This document shows positions 61,327-64,000 of a stretch of DNA of 64,000 bases, piece by piece. This DNA comes from Pseudodonghicola flavimaris (GTDB taxonomy: Bacteria; Pseudomonadota; Alphaproteobacteria; Rhodobacterales; Rhodobacteraceae), in the NCBI RefSeq assembly GCF_030164425.1, contig NZ_JASNJD010000024.1:25961-89960 (forward strand), written 5' to 3'. The notes beneath the pieces are model-generated. The model searched no databases. It was not told the DNA's origin and saw only the letters and a program-made list of their open reading frames with translations. Positions within the stretch are counted from its first letter, which is position 1. Each line of letters starts with the position of its first letter. The translations under genes and the position numbers were made by a program.

Positions 61327-63579
61327 GTGAGTGAACTTCGTGCGTTTGCCGAGTTGATGCGTCTCCGAATCGGAGAGATGACCACCACGTCCGCATGGCT
61401 TGCCGAGCGCCTCAATACTGACAAGGCGCAGGTATCCAGATGGATAAACGCGAAACAACCTATTTCTCAGTCCTACAAAGATCAGATCATCGTCGAGCTT
61501 GAGTTGTTGCACGATCCGAGGCTTGATGCGGTAAAGGATCCTGAGACCTGGAACCCGTGGTGGGCGCTGGAAGTAGCCAAGAGTGACTTCAAACCGGCTG
61601 CGTCGCCGGACCGCGATGCGACTATCAGGAACTACCTGCGTGGGGCTCAACCATCATTTCATGTCGTCCGCGAGGGAATGGTTCCACAATTGGATCAAGT
61701 CGAGAAATTGCTGACATCCATTGAAGCTGGTGAGTCTATCACAGTATTGAATGCTCCAATTGGGGAAGGTGTAACATCTTTACTGCTGCAGTTCCTCGAA
61801 TATCTCACCCGCAAGAGACAGGACATTACTGCCTATTGGAGTCGCGACGGAAGACTGCCTGATACCCCACCTCCACCGACCCAAAGGGCCCTGGTGGTGG
61901 CCGATAGACAATACGGCAAGCCTAGCTTTCCAGCTTGGTGTCGAGAATTGAACGCTTCTGAGACTAAGGAAGTTCAGGTTCTTGTGGGATGTCGAGAAAA
62001 AGATCGAAGCTGGGTGGAGAAGAGGCTCCAGGCCGAAGTGAACGCAATCTCGGTGGCCAGGACATCACCTGAAGATGCTAAGAAATACGTGGCATTGATC
62101 AAGAAGTTCGATGCAGCCGACGACCCAGACGTGAGCTTAGAAACTCTCTTTTCGGAAGAGATCAAACGCGCGTCTGGATACGGCCTCCTACCAGCAATGA
62201 TCGCGGCAACGAGGGGCGAAGCGTTGTATTTACGCTATCGACGGCTAGTAGATGCATATGAACCCGATAGCTATGAGTTCCACACAATGGCAAGCGCGGT
62301 CTGGTTGTTTGATATCAATGATCGGATTGCAAACGGGCGTTTACCAAAGCGCGGTGAACTCACTGCGCACGTCGAACATCACACTCAGGTGCTTGGGATT
62401 TCGAAGGGCAACAGCGAGTTTGAAGTCGCCAAGTTTTTTGGTCGGATGCTTGGGGAGGTGGCCCAGGTCGGAATGGGAAGCTATGAGTTTCGTCATCCTA
62501 GGATTGCAAAGCTCCTCTTTCGGGAGGTTTTCGGCACATCGGCGAACAAGTCCCGACCGCAGGGAACATTCCGCGCATCGAAGTGGGTTCACTACGCAAC
62601 ATTTGCCGAAGTCGGGCCGCATAAACAGATGTCCGCCAATCCTCCGCAGTTGTCAGCATTGGCGTCAAATATGGTGTATCTGATTGGCTATGATCGGGCC
62701 CATAAGATTTCCCACGAGAGCCCAAAGGCTGTTGAAGACGTTGTGAGGTATACACTTACTCAACTGTTCGCGGGCGAGGGCAATGAAGCCAAACCTGATT
62801 ACTTCAGATACCTATCAAGGGGTCTGGCTCAGTTGTCGAAACACTACAACGGCGATGATCCCAAGAGGATCAAGCTTATTGACGATTCCGTGGCTCTGAT
62901 CGAGGCCTCCTTTGAAAAGGACAAATCCCCCAAATCTATAGTGTATCACGCAAACACCTTGCGCGGACTGCCTGCAAAGACCCGCGTATCGCTGGATGGA
63001 GAAGAGCTTACTTGGTTTGACTTGTGCGATGAGGCAAGGAAATCTGCGGCTCCAGAAGACATGGAAAGTGTAAGCATAGAGACACTGCGTGTGAGGCTTC
63101 GCGGGACACCTAAGTCCGGCCCCAATGCTTGGCGCTACTATCCGATCACAGCATTTGAAAATCTGGCAGACAACTGTGCTCGTGCAAACTTCCCGCTGTC
63201 AGAGAGGTTTTCACGGGATCGCTTAGAACTGCTTTGTAATCTCTCAAGCTGGGCGTGTAGTGGTTTCGTGGGGTTGGATGGAGCACACGTTACGGTTCCT
63301 GATGGCGACTACGATGACAAGAACTTACGAACCATTAGAAGTGTCCACTATCAATTTTGGCTGGAGGTCGCACGGATGTGCCAGGCTGGAGTAAGCAACA
63401 AAGGCGAGGCACCGGCTTCTCTGAAAACGCACATGGAAGGGGTTTACCTCCGTTGGCTTCGAATTGAGGAGAGAAATCCAAGCAAGCTGCTGACAACTCT
63501 GCAAAGGGAAGCCTTGATCAACGCTTTGATGGAGCAAAACTTCAAAGATTTGGCCGACGCCTTGCCGGACACACTGTAG
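61327..63579 (+). CDS. XRE-like HTH plus STAND-type NTPase, candidate defence protein
   Basis: A 750-residue protein with visibly lower GC than its surroundings. The GTG at 61327 has GGGGAG 8 nt upstream. Residues 20-50 form an XRE-like HTH (SAWLAERLNTDKAQVSRWIN). The NTPase domain begins at FHVVREGMVPQLDQVEKLL (111-129). The P-loop APIGEGVTS (143-151) lacks the usual Lys. Walker B is ALVVADR (188-194), sensor-like CREKDR is at 222-227, and a winged-helix end has SYEFRHPRIAKLL (385-397). Residues 400-750 are mostly helical with no known effector motif. STAND NTPases often detect phage; that role is inferred here. Confidence 0.7.
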   Translation: MSELRAFAELMRLRIGEMTTTSAWLAERLNTDKAQVSRWINAKQPISQSYKDQIIVELELLHDPRLDAVKDPETWNPWWALEVAKSDFKPAASPDRDATIRNYLRGAQPSFHVVREGMVPQLDQVEKLLTSIEAGESITVLNAPIGEGVTSLLLQFLEYLTRKRQDITAYWSRDGRLPDTPPPPTQRALVVADRQYGKPSFPAWCRELNASETKEVQVLVGCREKDRSWVEKRLQAEVNAISVARTSPEDAKKYVALIKKFDAADDPDVSLETLFSEEIKRASGYGLLPAMIAATRGEALYLRYRRLVDAYEPDSYEFHTMASAVWLFDINDRIANGRLPKRGELTAHVEHHTQVLGISKGNSEFEVAKFFGRMLGEVAQVGMGSYEFRHPRIAKLLFREVFGTSANKSRPQGTFRASKWVHYATFAEVGPHKQMSANPPQLSALASNMVYLIGYDRAHKISHESPKAVEDVVRYTLTQLFAGEGNEAKPDYFRYLSRGLAQLSKHYNGDDPKRIKLIDDSVALIEASFEKDKSPKSIVYHANTLRGLPAKTRVSLDGEELTWFDLCDEARKSAAPEDMESVSIETLRVRLRGTPKSGPNAWRYYPITAFENLADNCARANFPLSERFSRDRLELLCNLSSWACSGFVGLDGAHVTVPDGDYDDKNLRTIRSVHYQFWLEVARMCQAGVSNKGEAPASLKTHMEGVYLRWLRIEERNPSKLLTTLQREALINALMEQNFKDLADALPDTL

Positions 63580-63716
63580 CGGCGGTTCGCGGTTTTGAAA
63601 TGCCGATGATTAGCTCGGATGTCCGCTTCTGTAAGGCTGCAGTGCGGCATTGAAGAGCGCGCTCAATGGCAGCTTCGGGCCGGAACGTAACCATCAAACT
63701 CCCCCTTACCTTCGCC

Positions 63717-63882
63717 CTACTCCAGCAAATCCTCATACCGCGCGTCCGTCAGCGTCTTCAAAAACGCCACCAGCGCGTCGATGCGTTTGTCGTCGAGTGC
63801 GGGGCCTGTCGTCAGTTCCTCCATCGACAGGGTGCCGTCCACCTCCGGCGGGCCGAAGGGCTCTCCGGTTTCCGGGTTGATC
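63717..63882 (-). pseudogene. 3' end of a cytochrome c peroxidase/MauG-like gene cut by IS66
   Basis: The last 54 codons read INPETGEPFGPPEVDG...ALDDKRIDALVAFLKTLTDARYEDLL, the usual C terminus of di-haem cytochrome c peroxidases. Upstream the frame runs into the IS66 end at 63883. The rest of the gene, if still present, must lie beyond the IS to the right of the window. The 137 bp between this fragment and the HTH-STAND stop carry no gene. Confidence 0.7.
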
Positions 63883-64000
63883 GTAAGCGGCGGCTGCATC
63901 CCACCTCAGGTTCAGCTTGACGGCTTGAAGTTCCACGGGAGAAGTTCGTCGATGCGGCCTTGCGGATGGCCGGCGGCGATGGCCTCGAGGGTGGTCTTGA
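63883..64000 (-). mobile_element. IS66-family insertion sequence, left end
   Basis: The element edge is set by GTAAGCGGCGGC at 63883, matching the GTAA-starting terminal repeats of IS66 elements, 29 bp before the transposase stop. The element continues beyond the window. Confidence 0.7.
63912..64000 (-). CDS. IS66 family transposase TnpC, C-terminal end
   Basis: Only the last 29 codons are in the window: TLEAIAAGHPQGRIDELLPWNFKPSS. The block IDELLPW is the conserved C terminus of IS66 TnpC transposases. The gene is read leftward toward the interrupted peroxidase fragment. Confidence 0.8.
   Translation of the reverse strand, partial: KTTLEAIAAGHPQGRIDELLPWNFKPSS

Overview
The window looks like a chromosomal segment of a high-GC alphaproteobacterium of the order Rhodobacterales (Rhodobacteraceae/Roseobacter group). 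The evidence is the sciP-ctrA pair next to ligA-recG, GTTC-N7-GTTC-type LexA boxes, a DUF6456/DUF6477 pair, a non-pyrrolysine MttB-family protein and a DUF1127 protein beside a MocR regulator. No tRNA, rRNA or CRISPR array was recognised.

Layout. 1-6.8 kb: the end of a CoxS/CoxL-type molybdenum hydroxylase operon, lipA, a Prx5-type peroxiredoxin, the DUF6456/DUF6477 divergent pair and mttB. 7-14.8 kb: guaA, an EamA exporter, a P-loop ATPase of unknown role, an exported protein, a MetA predicted to use acetyl-CoA, an alpha/beta hydrolase, and ppk2 coupled to a TetR regulator. 14.9-18 kb: a glycan locus with a FkbM-FkbM-GT11 three-domain fusion coupled to a GT25 transferase. 18-20.6 kb: a truncated haemoglobin coupled to a class III adenylate cyclase, then rplM-rpsI. 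20.7-30.4 kb: MocR/DUF1127, an SLAC1-family channel with an FNR-type box, a thioesterase, an enoyl-CoA hydratase-like protein, trmFO, a methyltransferase with gluQ, hisI, a degenerate IscU-like scaffold and marC. 30.4-38.1 kb: a 40-residue membrane protein behind LexA-type boxes, recG, ligA, ctrA, sciP and mnmA.

38.2-50.4 kb is a long leftward envelope and lipid series: pyrH, frr, uppS, cdsA, dxr, rseP, a 42-residue membrane protein, bamA, skp-like, fabZ, lpxA, lpxI and lpxB. It joins isoprenoid and phospholipid precursor supply to outer-membrane protein assembly and lipid A synthesis. miaA diverges from it. 51.5-58.8 kb holds an AraC regulator and a complete four-gene peptide-type ABC importer with a fused double ATPase.

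58.9-64 kb is accessory DNA. A methyltransferase/HxlR divergent pair is followed by a second, decayed copy of the ABC ATPase 3' end, a PHP-domain stub ending at a 63-bp near-perfect palindrome, a 47-residue membrane protein, and a visibly lower-GC 750-residue protein (XRE-like HTH, STAND-type NTPase with a degenerate P-loop, long C-terminal region). The window ends in an IS66-family element that interrupts a cytochrome c peroxidase/MauG-like gene. The HTH-STAND gene with its divergent small membrane protein is the best candidate for an undescribed, perhaps defensive, system. The second candidate is the LexA-boxed 40-residue membrane protein downstream of recG.
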